From positions 1-30,914 of the IMG/VR virus record IMGVR_UViG_3300047354_001209: DNA of 30,914 nucleotides. The stretch is one strand, 5' to 3'. The notes under the pieces were generated by a model. The model was not told where the DNA came from, searched no databases, and worked only from the letters and a program-made list of their open reading frames with translations. The DNA comes from a virus. Positions 9,101 through 21,700 of the stretch are shown one piece after another; positions within the stretch are counted from its first letter, which is position 1, and the number at the start of each line of letters is the position of its first letter. Made by a program: the position numbers and the translations under genes.

Positions 9101-9702
9101 CATATGGTGCAAAAATAAATGCAATTAAATCTATAAGTGACGATGTAGTTTACCATCCTGGTAGATATAAAGTACTGTTTGGTAGCAGAGCAAATGATAG
9201 TTTACAAACAATATTCAAAATTGTAAAAAACAGTGCATTGGTAACAAACGAAAATGAATTAAAGTCAGAAATTGTTCAAGCAGTTGATGCATTTTTTGAA
9301 TTAGAAAATTGGGACTTTGGAGAAACTTTCTTCTTCCAAGAATTAAGTTCATACATAATGAATAAATTATCTCCAAAATTAAGATCAATAATTGTTGTTC
9401 CAAGACAAAAAGATCAAGTATTTGGTAGCTTGTTCCAAATTAAATCAGAAATGGATGAAGTTTTTATAAGTGATCTAAAAGTTTCTGATATTGAAGTCAT
9501 AGATGAACTTACAGCAAGTAGCTTGCAAGCAACAGGTACGGTAATTACAAGTGCAGATGCAGGTGTTACAACAAACACTGTATCAGCAACAAGCACTACA
9601 ACATCTACAATCACTAATAGTTCAAGTAGCTCAAGTAGTTCAAGTAGTTCAAGCAGTTCAAGCTCAAGTAGCGGCAGTAGCAGTGGAGGTAGTGGTTACT
9701 AA
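6157..9702 (+). CDS. 6: gp6-like baseplate wedge subunit, enlarged
   Basis: A 1181-residue protein; T4 gp6 has 660. The N-terminus is strongly gp6/J-like: a W-K-R-I-Y-Q-S-F segment, DNLRRTMITYLRNNYPEDF, DLIAFLGQNISFRVDLNARE and NFLETAERRESILRLARML at residues 30-105. Near the C-terminus, residues 1040-1090 (IVQAVDAFFELENWDFGET then LSSYIMNKLSPKLRSIIVVP) match the terminal module common to gp6 and gpJ proteins. The extra 500 residues lie mainly in the middle (about 450-1000), with beta-rich sequence and acidic DDDDNGVFDDPE at about 825-837. gp6 dimers form the iris-like ring linking neighbouring wedges. The final 27 residues are Ser/Gly, including 18 consecutive serines. A good ribosome site (AAGGAAG) lies 7-13 nt before the ATG. 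The stop overlaps the next start by one base (TAATG). Confidence 0.9.
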   Translation: MSTVDRQSRLLVAEDWKRIYQSFRNADFQSYDFDNLRRTMITYLRNNYPEDFNDYIESSEYLALIDLIAFLGQNISFRVDLNARENFLETAERRESILRLARMLSYNPRRNQAANGLLRIDTVRTTENVLDSSGLNLGNITVKWNDNKNANYFEQFTKIVNAALPKTNKVGNPLKNATIENVQTSQYRFNATNVSQAIFPFSKSIEGVSTRFEVVSSTLQGENIVEEAPLPGVSPAFLFRDDGQGVASSNTGFFMHFRQGKIQDGTFSLATPVPNQTVAIDAEKINDTDVWLYEIDSNGVELDQWTKLEAIKGNNIIYNSLFNNIRKVYSVSTRIGDRINLVFSDGVFGDLPSGNYKTYFRSSDSLIGTITPAAMGNIEVVIPYQSVTGSQETLTLTLKLAAPVTNGSASESNNEIRQNAPAAFYIQNRLITAEDYNLGPLQVSQDIIKTKSVNRVSSGISRYFDLKDATGKYSNTKIFAEDGVLYKEYFNKTQDFVFGSQSDIEGLIVNTLEPIIKSNSVKNFYYDKFPKINAEDLNAAWSNVKTATNEITGYFLDVNSSPLPVGLSFTTNNLKLIEVGALLKFKAPAGKHFMVKNNQNILMDGEADHRDSKTYLYATVDSIVGDGTTIQQNGKGPITFKTIVPDGAILKQIIPSLSKIFTDDIKVQIIDKMFAYKNFAIRYDYATDREWKLILSENVNSVGNFSLGKTGDISGQNLDSSWIINLTTDGQKYIITHRNARYNFESANEVKFFFDSADKIYDPSSGKTFRDTITVLNINTKPDELTPFNYDLRWLIDDAYRDAEGYIDTRKLQLTFLDDDDNGVFDDPEVFEEIVKPETNVSTKYIFQKRYVTTDGVESFKYIDNIAGEVTVVTNEAGIAPYSSRTEGQIFYLIEEAVFKILNKSANNTEITTEYKAFIGRDKLKFSYSHVADSNHRIDPSVSNIIDTFVLTNSYDTAMRNYISSTTALLPIPPSNDELFRTYGAKINAIKSISDDVVYHPGRYKVLFGSRANDSLQTIFKIVKNSALVTNENELKSEIVQAVDAFFELENWDFGETFFFQELSSYIMNKLSPKLRSIIVVPRQKDQVFGSLFQIKSEMDEVFISDLKVSDIEVIDELTASSLQATGTVITSADAGVTTNTVSATSTTTSTITNSSSSSSSSSSSSSSSSSSGSSSGGSGY
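9619..9672 (+). repeat. Ser-codon microsatellite encoding 18 consecutive serines
   Basis: Eighteen serine codons in a row (residues 1155-1172 of the gp6-like protein), built from near-repeats of TCAAGTAGT with AGC/AGT changes. A Gly/Ser tail GSSSGGSGY follows. The purine-rich glycine codons GGAGGT at 9685-9690 also form the ribosome site of the next gene, so the tail has a double role. The synonymous mixing suggests age or selection against perfect repeats. Confidence 0.85.
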
Positions 9703-12700
9703 TGGCCAATCAAGACAAACTTAATGACAGTCCAGTTCCTTTGAGCAATAATAGCAAAAGGCAGGCAAAAGATTTACTACCACGCTTTTTTAGGACTGCG
9801 GCAAATGAAAAGTTTTTACAAGGTACAATTGATCAACTTGTACAACCAGGTACAGCAGAAAAAATTAATGCTTATGCTGGAGAAAAATACACAAAGTCAA
9901 AACAACCAAACGATACCTTTTTACCAGAAGTAAGTAAAATTAGAGAAGACTACCAGTTAAGTCCTGCATTAGTATATGAAGATAAACTGAAAAATGTAGA
10001 ATATGTTAAAGACTATATTGACTTTATAGGAACTACAGAATTTTTTGGCGGCGAAACAGTCAACCATTCAAAGTTAAATGAGCAACAATCCTATGCATGG
10101 AATCCAAATATTGACTTTGATAAATTTACAAACTTTAGAGAATATTATTGGTTACCTCAGGGACCACAGTCAGTTGATATATTTGGCCAAAGTATAGAAA
10201 TAGAAAGCACCTACACAATCAAAACAGTTGTAGATGATGATAATACTGCATATGTGTTTAACGGATTAGTAGAACGCAATCCTTCATTAAGTTTATATAG
10301 AGGCCAAACATACAAATTTGAAATAGATTCTCCTGGGCATCCAATTGCATTTAGTTTAAGTAGATCATTTTTGCCAGGTACTGCTATTATCACAGCAGGC
10401 AAAGAGGGTATAAAAGCCGACGGCGCATTTGATTCTCAAGTGTATGGCGCAACTAATTATGACATAGGTGAATTTATTGTTTTACCTCAAAGCGGAAGTG
10501 TTACTTTTGACGATGCAGAAAATGTTTCAACACTTTATACTGACGGTCAGCGTAAATTAGGTGAAGAAGGCGAAGAAATAACAAATGTGTATATTGAAAA
10601 AGGCACAATTGTATTTACAGTGCCTGAAAATGCTCCAGACAGACTTTTTTATGTAAGCAAAAATGCAGAAGATACAAGCGGCTTATTTAGAATATACAAT
10701 ATTGAAGATGCAACACAGATTAATGTTGAAAAAGAAATACTAAACAAAAAGGCTTATACCAGTAGCAATTCAGTGCAATTGTCAAATGGTATGAAAGTAA
10801 AATTTAGAGGACAAGTTACACCGGCAATGTACGGTGAAGGCGAATGGTACATAGAAGGTGTAGGCGATGCTATAAAAATTGTTAGCACAGTTGACCTTGT
10901 ATCTGCCGCTGAATTTTATAATGATAAAAATATTGCGTTTGATACAGATGCTTTTGATACAAACCCCTTTTCCAATGCACTTTCATATCCTGAATCAAAA
11001 GATTATATTGTTTCAAACAGAGGAAGTATTGATAGAAATCCCTGGGCACGTAACAATAGATGGTTTCATAAAAGTGTAATCGAAGAAAGTTTACGCCTAA
11101 ACCATTTACCAGATACATTTGATCAGAGCGGAAGAGCTTCCCGTCCTATTATTGAATATGATGCAGGACTAAAATTATATAATTACGGCGTATTAGCTAA
11201 AAAAGACGTAGACTTAATTGATACATTTACTACAGATGTTTTTAGTACAATTGAAGGACAGATTGGTTATAACATAGACGGAATTGATCTTGCTGAAGGT
11301 ATGCGTATTCTTTTTACAGCAGACAATGACATATTAGTAAAAGGTAAAATTTACGAAGTTAAATTTATTACTATAGGCGAAGGTCAAAATGTTAAAAGAC
11401 AAATTAGTTTAGTTGCACCTGCAGATACAAATCCTGTGGATTTAGAATTAGTATTTGTTACTAACGGTTTAAAAAATATTGGTAAAACATATCATTATCA
11501 CGGTGACGCTTGGCAAGTTGCGCAAACAAAAACAGATATTAATCAATATCCTATGTTTGAATTGCATTTTGAAAATCTTACTGATGCAGAGATGCAAAAC
11601 TTTAAAGGTACTAATATTATTTCTTATAAAGAAGGTACCGGAGCAATTGATAGTGAATTAGGAATTGCACTTAGCTATAAAAATATTACTAATAGTGGCG
11701 ATATACAATTTAATTTTAATCTACTTACTGATTCATTCTTAGTAGAAAATGAAGATCCTGAATTATCGTTTACACAAAGAACAGATACTGCATTTTTAAA
11801 AATATACAAATCTATTAATGATTTTGATTATGCTAACGGTTGGAGTAGTGATAGTGTATTAACAAAGCAATTTGTTTGTAAAGAATACACAGCACAACCA
11901 ATACAGCTTAACAACTTTGAAATATCGCAGTATACTAATCCTGCAGATATTACAGATTTAAAAATTAAAGTTTTTAAGAATCACGAATTTAAATTACGCG
12001 ATGTAGACTATACAATTACAACAATTAACAAAGCACAGTTTATAACATTTACAAAAGACTGTGAAGTTAACGACCAGATTAAAATAAGTGCATTTAGTAA
12101 TACTGTAAATGCTAACGAAAATGGCAAATACGAATTGCCTATTAACTATGTTTCAAATCCTAACAACTTAGATGTGTCAACATTTACTTTAGGCGAAGCA
12201 ATTGACCACGTTGGTACTACAATAGAAGATATTGAAGGTTACAATGGTGTATTTCCCGGCACAAGCAATCTACGAGACTTAGGGAACTATAGTAAACACG
12301 GCAAGCGTTTTATCAAACACTCTGCTCCTTTATCATTAGCACACTACCATTTAACTAATAAAAAGTATAATATAATCAAAGCACTTGATTACGCTGAGAA
12401 TGAATACATAAAGTTTAAAAGAATTTTTATTGAAACTGCAAGTAACTTAGGATTTGACGGTCCGTTGCTTACACACTTTGATAAAGTAATGGAAGCTCTA
12501 AACGCTGATAAAATTACTACAGCACCATTTTACTTCTCAGATATGATAAGTTATGTTGGCGGCAAAAAGCAAACATACGAAGTATTGGATGCCAGAATTA
12601 AAGATTATCCATTACAAAATGTTTTCAACTTAGATTCTATAAGCACACGTTCAGTGTATGTTTACTATGAAGGTGAGCAATTAGTACACGAAAGAGATTA

Positions 12701-15700
12701 TGATTTTAGTAATAGTGGCTTTGTAACTATACTTAAAGATATTCAAGCAGGCAAAACAATTGAGGTTATGGAATTTGATCTGTCAGACGGTAACTTTGTT
12801 CCGCCTACGCCTACTAAGTTAGGATTGTTTCCAAAATATTATCCTGCATTAGTAATTGATGATACTTACCAAACTGAAAAAGCACAAGATAATGTTGCTT
12901 ATCAGATATATGGCGAGGTAGCATCAGAACAGAAAGCATTGCGTGATGTAAGAAATGATCCACCAGAGCTTACTGAAGCTGAAAAGGTCGAAGGTAAAAA
13001 AGGCTATCACTGGCCAGTGTTTAAAAATGAAAGTGCGGCAGCGGCAGCAGATAGCAACGGAGAAGTAATTAAGATTTACTTTACAGGAATGAGTATTCCT
13101 GTGTTTATGCCAAAAAGCACAGCAAGTTTTGTAAATCAAATTTCACCAGATTATGAAATATATCCAAACGGAGTGCCTTTTATAAGAGGACACGACGGTA
13201 GTATGGTAAGAGCTTACCAAGACTATAGAGATGACTTATTAATAGAATTAGAAAAGCGTATTTACAACAACATTAAAATTAAGTACGATACAGACTTTTT
13301 TGATATTGATGATTATTTGTCAGGTGCATTTAGAAAAAATAGATTTAGTTATGACGAAAACAATTCGTCAATGCTTGCAAGTTTTTCAAAATGGTTGAGA
13401 TTAGTAGATAATGATTATACTGATGCAAGTTTCTATGATAGAAATAATCACTTTACATTTAACTATAGTAATTCAAATGCTCCTAATGGCGACATGCTAC
13501 CAGGATTTTGGAGAGGCGTTTACACTTACCTATTAGATACAGACCGCCCACATAGTCATCCTTGGGAAGTATTAGGATTTCATGATAAACCAAGATGGTG
13601 GGACAAAACATATGGTGAAGGTCCTTACACAAGTGATAACCTTATTTTATGGGAAGATTTGCAAGAAGGTATTGTTAGAGAGCCTGGCAAAGAAATAAAA
13701 ATACGTAACAAATATAAGCGTCCAGGATTGTTAAAATCAATACCGTCTGATTCAAATGGTAATTTAAGAAGTCCAATTGAAAGTAGTACAGCTAAAAACT
13801 TTATTACAAGACAAGCTACTCAAAGTTATAAATTTGGTGACATAGCACCTGTAGAAAATGCATGGCGCAAAAGTTCAGGATATGCGTTTGCAGTAATACG
13901 TTCTATGCTTGTAAATAATCCTGCAAAAACTTTTGCATTAGGATTTGATAGATCACGTATCAAAAAGAACCTTGCAAATCAAATAATTTATACTCAAACT
14001 AATAAACCAATTAGTATGAATTCTCTTGTTTTTCCAAACACACAAAAAGATAACACAAGAGTATACACATCAGGATTTGTGAATTACATTTACAATCTAA
14101 TTGCAAGTGACATATTACAAGTATACAAAGATTACCAAAACGAAGTTACAAACATAGATACTAAACTTGTTTTACGACTTGCTGGATACAGTGATACTAA
14201 TAAATTAAATATATTAATTGATAGTAGAAGTCCTACCAGAGCACAACAAGGCGGAATATATCTGCCTAAAGAAAACTATAAAGTAGTTTACAATAAAAGT
14301 AATCCTATACAAACAATTAGCTATAGTGGTGTTGCAATACAAAAAGCACCAGATGGATTTATTATTAGAGGTTATACAGACATACAGCCTTACTTTGAAT
14401 ACTTCGATAAAGTTGATACAAACACACTTAATTCAATTACTGTTGGAGGAATAAGTGAGACGTTTAGTGCATGGGAAGCAGGCAGTCGTTATACAGATGG
14501 ACAAATAGTAGAATTTAATAATACGTATTACAGAGCTACAAAAAGTTTTACAGCCGGCGAAACATTTGATACAGATAACTTAGCAAAACTACCAAGTGGC
14601 TTACCAATTGTAGGCGGAAAAACTGCAACCATTGCAAAAGCATTTGATAAAAAAGTTGTAAAAAGACTTGCATATGGTGAAAAACTTAAAACCAGTCAAC
14701 AAGTAGTTGACTTTCTGTTAGGCTACGATGCAAGACTAAAAGAATTAGGATTTTCTTTTAACTATGTAAGCGGCGCAGGACAAGTTGAAACTTGGCGCAA
14801 AGCAATAGAAGAATTTTTATTCTGGACTACACAAGGTTGGGCCGCAGGTACAGTCATTACACTTTCGCCAAGTGCAAATGAATTAGAATTTAATCCACCA
14901 ACAGTGGGTAATGTTGATAACTTATATGACGACTTCTATGATTATAGCATAGTTGATAGTGCAGGTCAACCATTAGATAAAGAATTTGGTAATTTAGTTA
15001 GAGCAGGAAATAGCTTTGGACTTACTGTTCAAGAAACTGACAACGGAATATACGGAATAATATTACCTATAGTACAGCATGAACATATTGTTGTATTTGA
15101 CAATGTAACATCATTTGATGATATTATATACCAACCAAGAACAGGTTACAGACAAGAAAGACTTAAAATAATTGGATACAGAAGTGACGACTGGGATGCC
15201 AGTTTAAATGTTCCTGGATTTATATTTGACGAAGCAAAAGTTGTTGAGTGGCAGGCTTACAAAGATTATGTAATTGGACAACTTGTAAAGTATAAAGAAT
15301 TTTATTATGTTGCTACAGCAAATGTGCCTGGTAACGCAACCTTTAATGACCAAAATTATTTTAGGCTTAACGAAAAGCCTGAAGCTGAATTGCTTACAAA
15401 CTTTGATACAAGAACAAACCAGTTTGCAGACTTTTATGATGTAGACACAGCAGGATACGATAGTGAGCTACAAAAAATGGCTCATCATTTAATCGGCTTT
15501 CAAAAACGTGAATATTTGTCAAACATTGTAATTGACGATATAAGTCAATATAAATTCTATCAAGGAATGATACAAGAAAAAGGTACGCAGAATGCCTTGA
15601 CAAAATTGTTTAGTAGATTAAACACACAAGAAAACGTAGACAGTTTAGAATTTTACGAAGACTGGGCATTACAGATAGGTAGATACGGTGCCTCTGAAAG

Positions 15701-18700
15701 TTACGATCAAATTGAAATTGATATTAAACAAGAAAACTTGCAGAACACTCCTCAGATTGTTAAACTTACAAATAATGTACCACCGACAAATGTTGAAAAA
15801 ACTTATTATGTAAAAACATCAGACTTGAACGATAGACCTGCACATTTTGATATTGATAATACATTTGAAGAAAACGCAAATGTTAACCGTTATATTGATA
15901 CTACAGGTAATGTACACGAAAGTGATGTGCAATTTATTGCTGGCGACAAGCAACAACTTACAACCGGCAATGTTAATTTATTAAAACTAAATGATTACAT
16001 TTGGACACAAGGTAACGACAGTGAAGATTGGAATGTATATCAACATATTGAAACAGCGGCGCAAGCAACTAACGGTATTTTAGAGCAAGTTGAAAATCGT
16101 GAAGGTAATATCATTTATACTTTAACATTAGATACCTTAGCAAGTACAGTTGCACAAAAAGGTGATCTTGTTGGTATATTAAATGCTGGCGAATTTCTTG
16201 TTAACGGAATATATGAAGTAAGCAGAACAAGTCTTAAAACGATTGATATTATTGTAAATGAAGATTCAGACTTACTTAATTTTGCAGGGCAAAAGTTTAG
16301 ACTGACTAAGTTACGCTCAGTTAGATATGAAGAGCTTTCAGACATTGATATTTTTGGTCGCAATACTTTTTACAAAAATCAAAAAATATGGATCAATAAC
16401 TTTGCAGGTGATTGGAATGTATTACGCCACAACGAAATATGGTCAAAAAAACAGGAAGTAAAAAATCATTTACCAGACACAGGTGACTATGAAAACTTTG
16501 CAAGATACGTTGTTGCAGATAGAGATAACAGAAATGTATTTGTAAGTGCAGAAGGACAAGGTAACGGACAAGTAAACTTTTACAAACGCACAAAAGAGAA
16601 TTTTGATTTAACACTCGATCAAGAAATTACGTTCGACGAAGAATATTTAGATACAACGTCTACAGACTTTGGCGCAAGCATAGATGTAAGCCCAGACGGA
16701 GAATATCTTGCAGTTGGTATGCCCGGCGCAAGTGCTGTAAAAACTCGTTACAAAGATACATTTGACGAAACAGCAACTTATACAAAAAATGATATAGTAA
16801 AATATAGAGAACAACTTTGGCAGGCAGTAAGACAGATTAACCCAAGAGTTGATCAGCAAGCATTTACTACATTTGATAGTTATAGTTTGATGATTTCAAG
16901 ATCTGATACAGACAGTACAGATTTAAATTTATTATTAGCAGGTAATCCAGGACTTAATAATACAACAGTAGATCATATACTTGTTAGAGCACCATTTGAT
17001 ATGTACATAGGTACAGTTGCAGGTGACAGAATAAACTTAGCATGGAATAGTAATAGTTTTGCATATCCTACTTTAGACACGTTTACTCCTTTTAACGGTG
17101 ACATACCTTATATTACAAAAGAATTAATTACGTCAGAGTTTGAAATTCAAGCTAAAATTGACCATGTATTGTTGATTGAAACATTTGTTGCATTACCTAC
17201 TGTTGGGCAACGTGTTACTACAGACACAGGCAGTGGTACTGTGTATTATGTAGATACATCAGGCGACAGTGCAATAATTTATATAACCGATGTAAACGGC
17301 GAATTAAGTGCAAGAGGTGAGTTGTTTATTGAAGAACTTGATTTTGTTGGGTTTTACGATGAAACAAACACACTAAGCACAAGTGATGCAATAGGTGGAT
17401 ACTTCTTCCTTAACACTCCTCTGTCATACAGTAACGGTAACAATCAAATTGACAAAGGCCAAGGTTTAGTTTATGCAGATATTAGACAAGCCGGCGAAAC
17501 AGATCCTGTAAACGATTATTACAATATTCAAGATACAGTGGCTGAGGTTGGACCATATGTCACACAGAAAAACAATGCAAGTTTTGTAACACATCTTAGT
17601 TATAGAGGTGATCCGGGCGGCACTGTTGAAGGACCACAATTAAGTAAGTTTTACCTTGTAAAACTACCTAAAGTCTTTAGTGATGCTTACTATGCAGAAA
17701 ACTTTGACGGCAATGGAGACATAATTACCGATCCAAGAGCATATGAATTAAGATTCTTCCAACATGCAACAAGTGCAGATCTTATAGCTAAAGGTTTTTC
17801 AACTAAAGAGTTAATGAATAAAAGTGTGCAAGCATATGACTTGTGGGACGGATACATTGACTTTACATTTGACAATTTTGATTTTTCTGGAAATGCTTTT
17901 GAACCTGTAGCAAAATATGTTGAAGACAGTAGTGGTAATTTAACAATTAATCCGAACGGTGGAGATATTATTGAAGATATACAAACACCAAGAGATGGAT
18001 TAGGCGGCTTAGCACTTACCACACAATCAACAAGTACAGCAGAAGTTATGTACTTTAGAAGACAGTTTAACACTGTAAGAGTTTACATAAAAATTAAAAC
18101 TGGTACGTGGGAAGAGTTAAACAACATCGGTAGATATCAAATACGTAGAACTTCCAATGAAACATTGCGCTCGCCAGGTGATGTTAATATCACAATGGGT
18201 ACAGTAGCAGATTTTGACAATGATGTTATTGTTGAAAGAGATCCTATTGGTAAACTTATGGTATTAAGAGCTGAGAATAATTTTGATATTGTAGACGATC
18301 CTGAAATTAAAGATAACGAATATTATTTCTTCAACGAAGAAACTATTTTAACAGGTGCATCAAGACCTGCCAATCCACCATATTCAACAAATAAAGATTA
18401 TAGAAAATTATACCACTTACCTGCAGATCCTGCAGGAACAGAAGGTCCAAGTGAAGAAGGCGCAGTTGCAATTTATAGACGTTTGCCACAAGGCACTTAT
18501 GCACTAAGCAAATTTTTTGTAAGTGAGTATAGAACAGCTGGTAGAAGATTTGGATCACAGGTTAAATTTGTACAGCAGGATAATTATTATACTCTTGTTG
18601 TAGGTACAAAACCTATACCTGGTGAAGATGATTTAATAAATCAATTTGCAGAAAGAGATAATCCTGGATCATTAGAATTTTATAGACACGGCACATTGCC

Positions 18701-21700
18701 AACTGATGCTTTCAAAGGTGAGTTCAAACTTACTACATACGAAAGAGGCGATATTGTAATTTATAAAGATGATTACTATAGAGCTAACAAAGATGTCAGT
18801 TCAGCATTAGCAAACTCTAATACTATTTTAAACAATATATTTTGGACAAACATAAGTTGGAAATCTGGCAAGGACGAAAACTATCAAGGTGAATGGGAAA
18901 ATAGTTACCCATATGCCTTAGGAGACATTGTACATAATCAAGGACAGTTATACAAAGCAAAAACTAATCTTAGTGCAGGTCAAGCATTTAGTACAAATGC
19001 ATGGGCTAACATAGAAAGTAATATTGATTATGTAGGACTTATTCCAAATAGGTCTGGATTGACATTTTACACAGACGAAACAATTTATGATCCACAAGCA
19101 AACATACTAAACTTTGCGAGCAGTTTTGATATTAGTGATAATGGACAAGTTATGGCCATCATTGCTAAACAGTCATATGCAGATAGTACAGCAAACAGCG
19201 TACTATTAATATATAGACAAACTGATGATAAGTTTATGTTGCACCAAACAATAGAGGCTCCAAGCACTGAAACAATATTCAATCCTTTCTTACAAGAAAT
19301 TGTTGAAAGTTCTCGTTATAGAGGATACTATGGCGCACTAACAGAAGAAGATAGTTCTTTTGATGCAAGTGTTACAGAAGGATTGTCTATTGCTTACGAA
19401 GCAGGAGACATTGTACAGTACAAGCGTTCATACTACAAATCAAAACAGAACATGGTTATCGGCGATGTGATGAGAACAAGTGCATTTGGTGATAGTGCAG
19501 GCGCATACGAAGTTGCATTTGACATTACTAAGTGGGAAATAATTCCTAAAGAGTTAAGAGTTGTATCAGGGGAATGGGGATCTGCAATAAGCATCAGTCC
19601 AGATGGCGATACCGTTGCAGTTGTTGCTCCGTCAGATGATACATTTGGAGCAAACCAAGGCGTAGTTTATATTTACGAGTTAAGCAACGGAACATTTGCA
19701 CAAAGCCAAGTAATACGTGCCCCTGGCAACGAAGAAAGCGAAGGATTTGGTACAGACGTTTCAATAACTGATAATTCATTAGCAGTAAGTTCAAGAAACG
19801 GTGATCAAATTATCAGCACAACATTTGACGAAAGTGCAACAGTATTTGATAGTAAGTTTACTGTGTTTAATAATGTTAAGTTAGACACTGGAGTAGTAAC
19901 AGTTTATGAAAAAGTAAATGATACATTTATATACTCTGAACAATTACAATTTAAGAATGCACAAACTGCATTTGGTGAGGTTCTAAACAATAACAACAAT
20001 CACATTTATGTAAGTATGCCTGATTATCAAAACAGTGATTTAAGTTTTGGTATATTCTTAGATTATAGAAAACCAAAAAATACAGTAAGTTGGAGTGATC
20101 TTAGAAGTAAATCAGGACAAGTTGATCTTAATAAAATTCAAGGTATTGTGCTGTACAACAAACGTGAACACAGAATAGAAACTTATATTGATTATATTGA
20201 TCCTGTACAAGGTAAAATAGCAGGCCCTGCAGATCAAGAAATAAAATACAGAAACCGTACTGATCCTGCATTATATAATGTAGGTGCGTTGAACAACTTG
20301 CGTGTTAATACTTCACAATTTTGGGGCGAAGAACACGTTGGCGAAGTTTGGTGGGATATTTCAAAAGCAAGATTTACTGAACCTTACCAAGATTCAGACA
20401 TTTGGCAAAGCGATAATACAAACACACTTTCACAAGTATCATCCATACAATTATACGAGTGGGTAGAAAGTAATTTCCTACCTGCACAATGGAACGAACT
20501 TTCTGGTACAGCAGATGGATTGGCATTAGGTATTACAGGTAATGCTCCATTTGGCGATACACAGTATAGTAGCTCGTTAGTTTATGATCAAGTAGCACAA
20601 AACTTTAGTAACAAATATTACTTCTGGGTGCAAAATAAAACTACTATTCCAAATGTATCGTTTAGAAAAATTAGATTAGATGATATAAAAAATCTTATAG
20701 CCGCTCCAAGGGAAAACGGTTATAGATATATTAGTTTCTTAAACAAAAATACATTATTGTTAAACAACTTTAAACAGTTGATTACTAATGATGATATGAC
20801 TCTTCAAATACGATACAAGAACATTGAAGACCAAGATCAAAATAGACACACACAATATCAAATTGTTAGTGAAGGTTTAGTTAGAGATGGACTTAATGTT
20901 GATATTGAAAGAAAATGGTTTGATAGTTTAGTTGGTATTGACTACAATGGTAAAAAAGTACCAGATACTAACATACCAATGAACCATAGATATGGCGTAC
21001 AAAATAATCCACGCCAGAGCATGTTTAAAAATAGAAACGAAGCAGTTAAGCAAGTTATAGAAAGAATTAATTCAGTTGTTGAAAATTATACAATAGTAGA
21101 TAACTTTGATATTAGTCCGCTAAACAAATCGCAACCTGCTCCTACTATTCAAAGTAGAATATATGATTTAGCAATTGACACATATGAAGATTTAACTTTT
21201 GTTAGTACAAACAAAGTTACACAAGCTAAATTATCACCGGTTATTACTAATGGTAGAATTGTAGCAGTAAATGTTACTGAATCCGGCAGAGGTTATAAGA
21301 CTGCACCAACAGTTGAGATTGTAGGATCTGGTACTAATGCAGAAATTAGAACTGAAATAAACAATTTAGGTCAAGTTACTGGTGCAACTATTGTCAACAA
21401 CGGTGAAGGTTATTTACAATCTACTACACTATTTGTAAGAAGATTTACTGTACTAATTAGATCAGATGCTTCAAACTTTAACAAATGGGCATTATATACA
21501 TATAATGAAATAGACAAAAGATGGTTTGTTTCCAAAACACAAGATTATGACGTAAGCAGTTTCTATGAAACTATTGATTGGTATGCAGAAGGATATAATC
21601 AATTTACTAAAGTAGACAATGTAATAAAAGGTACTTACGAATTTGGCAGTATTACTGATTGGATCGGACAAACAGTTAAAGTTGAAAACATTGGATCTGG

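Noticed and set aside
9619-9672. CRISPR-like or DNA-level tandem array
   Set aside because: The repetition is in-frame serine codons with synonymous variation and no spacers.
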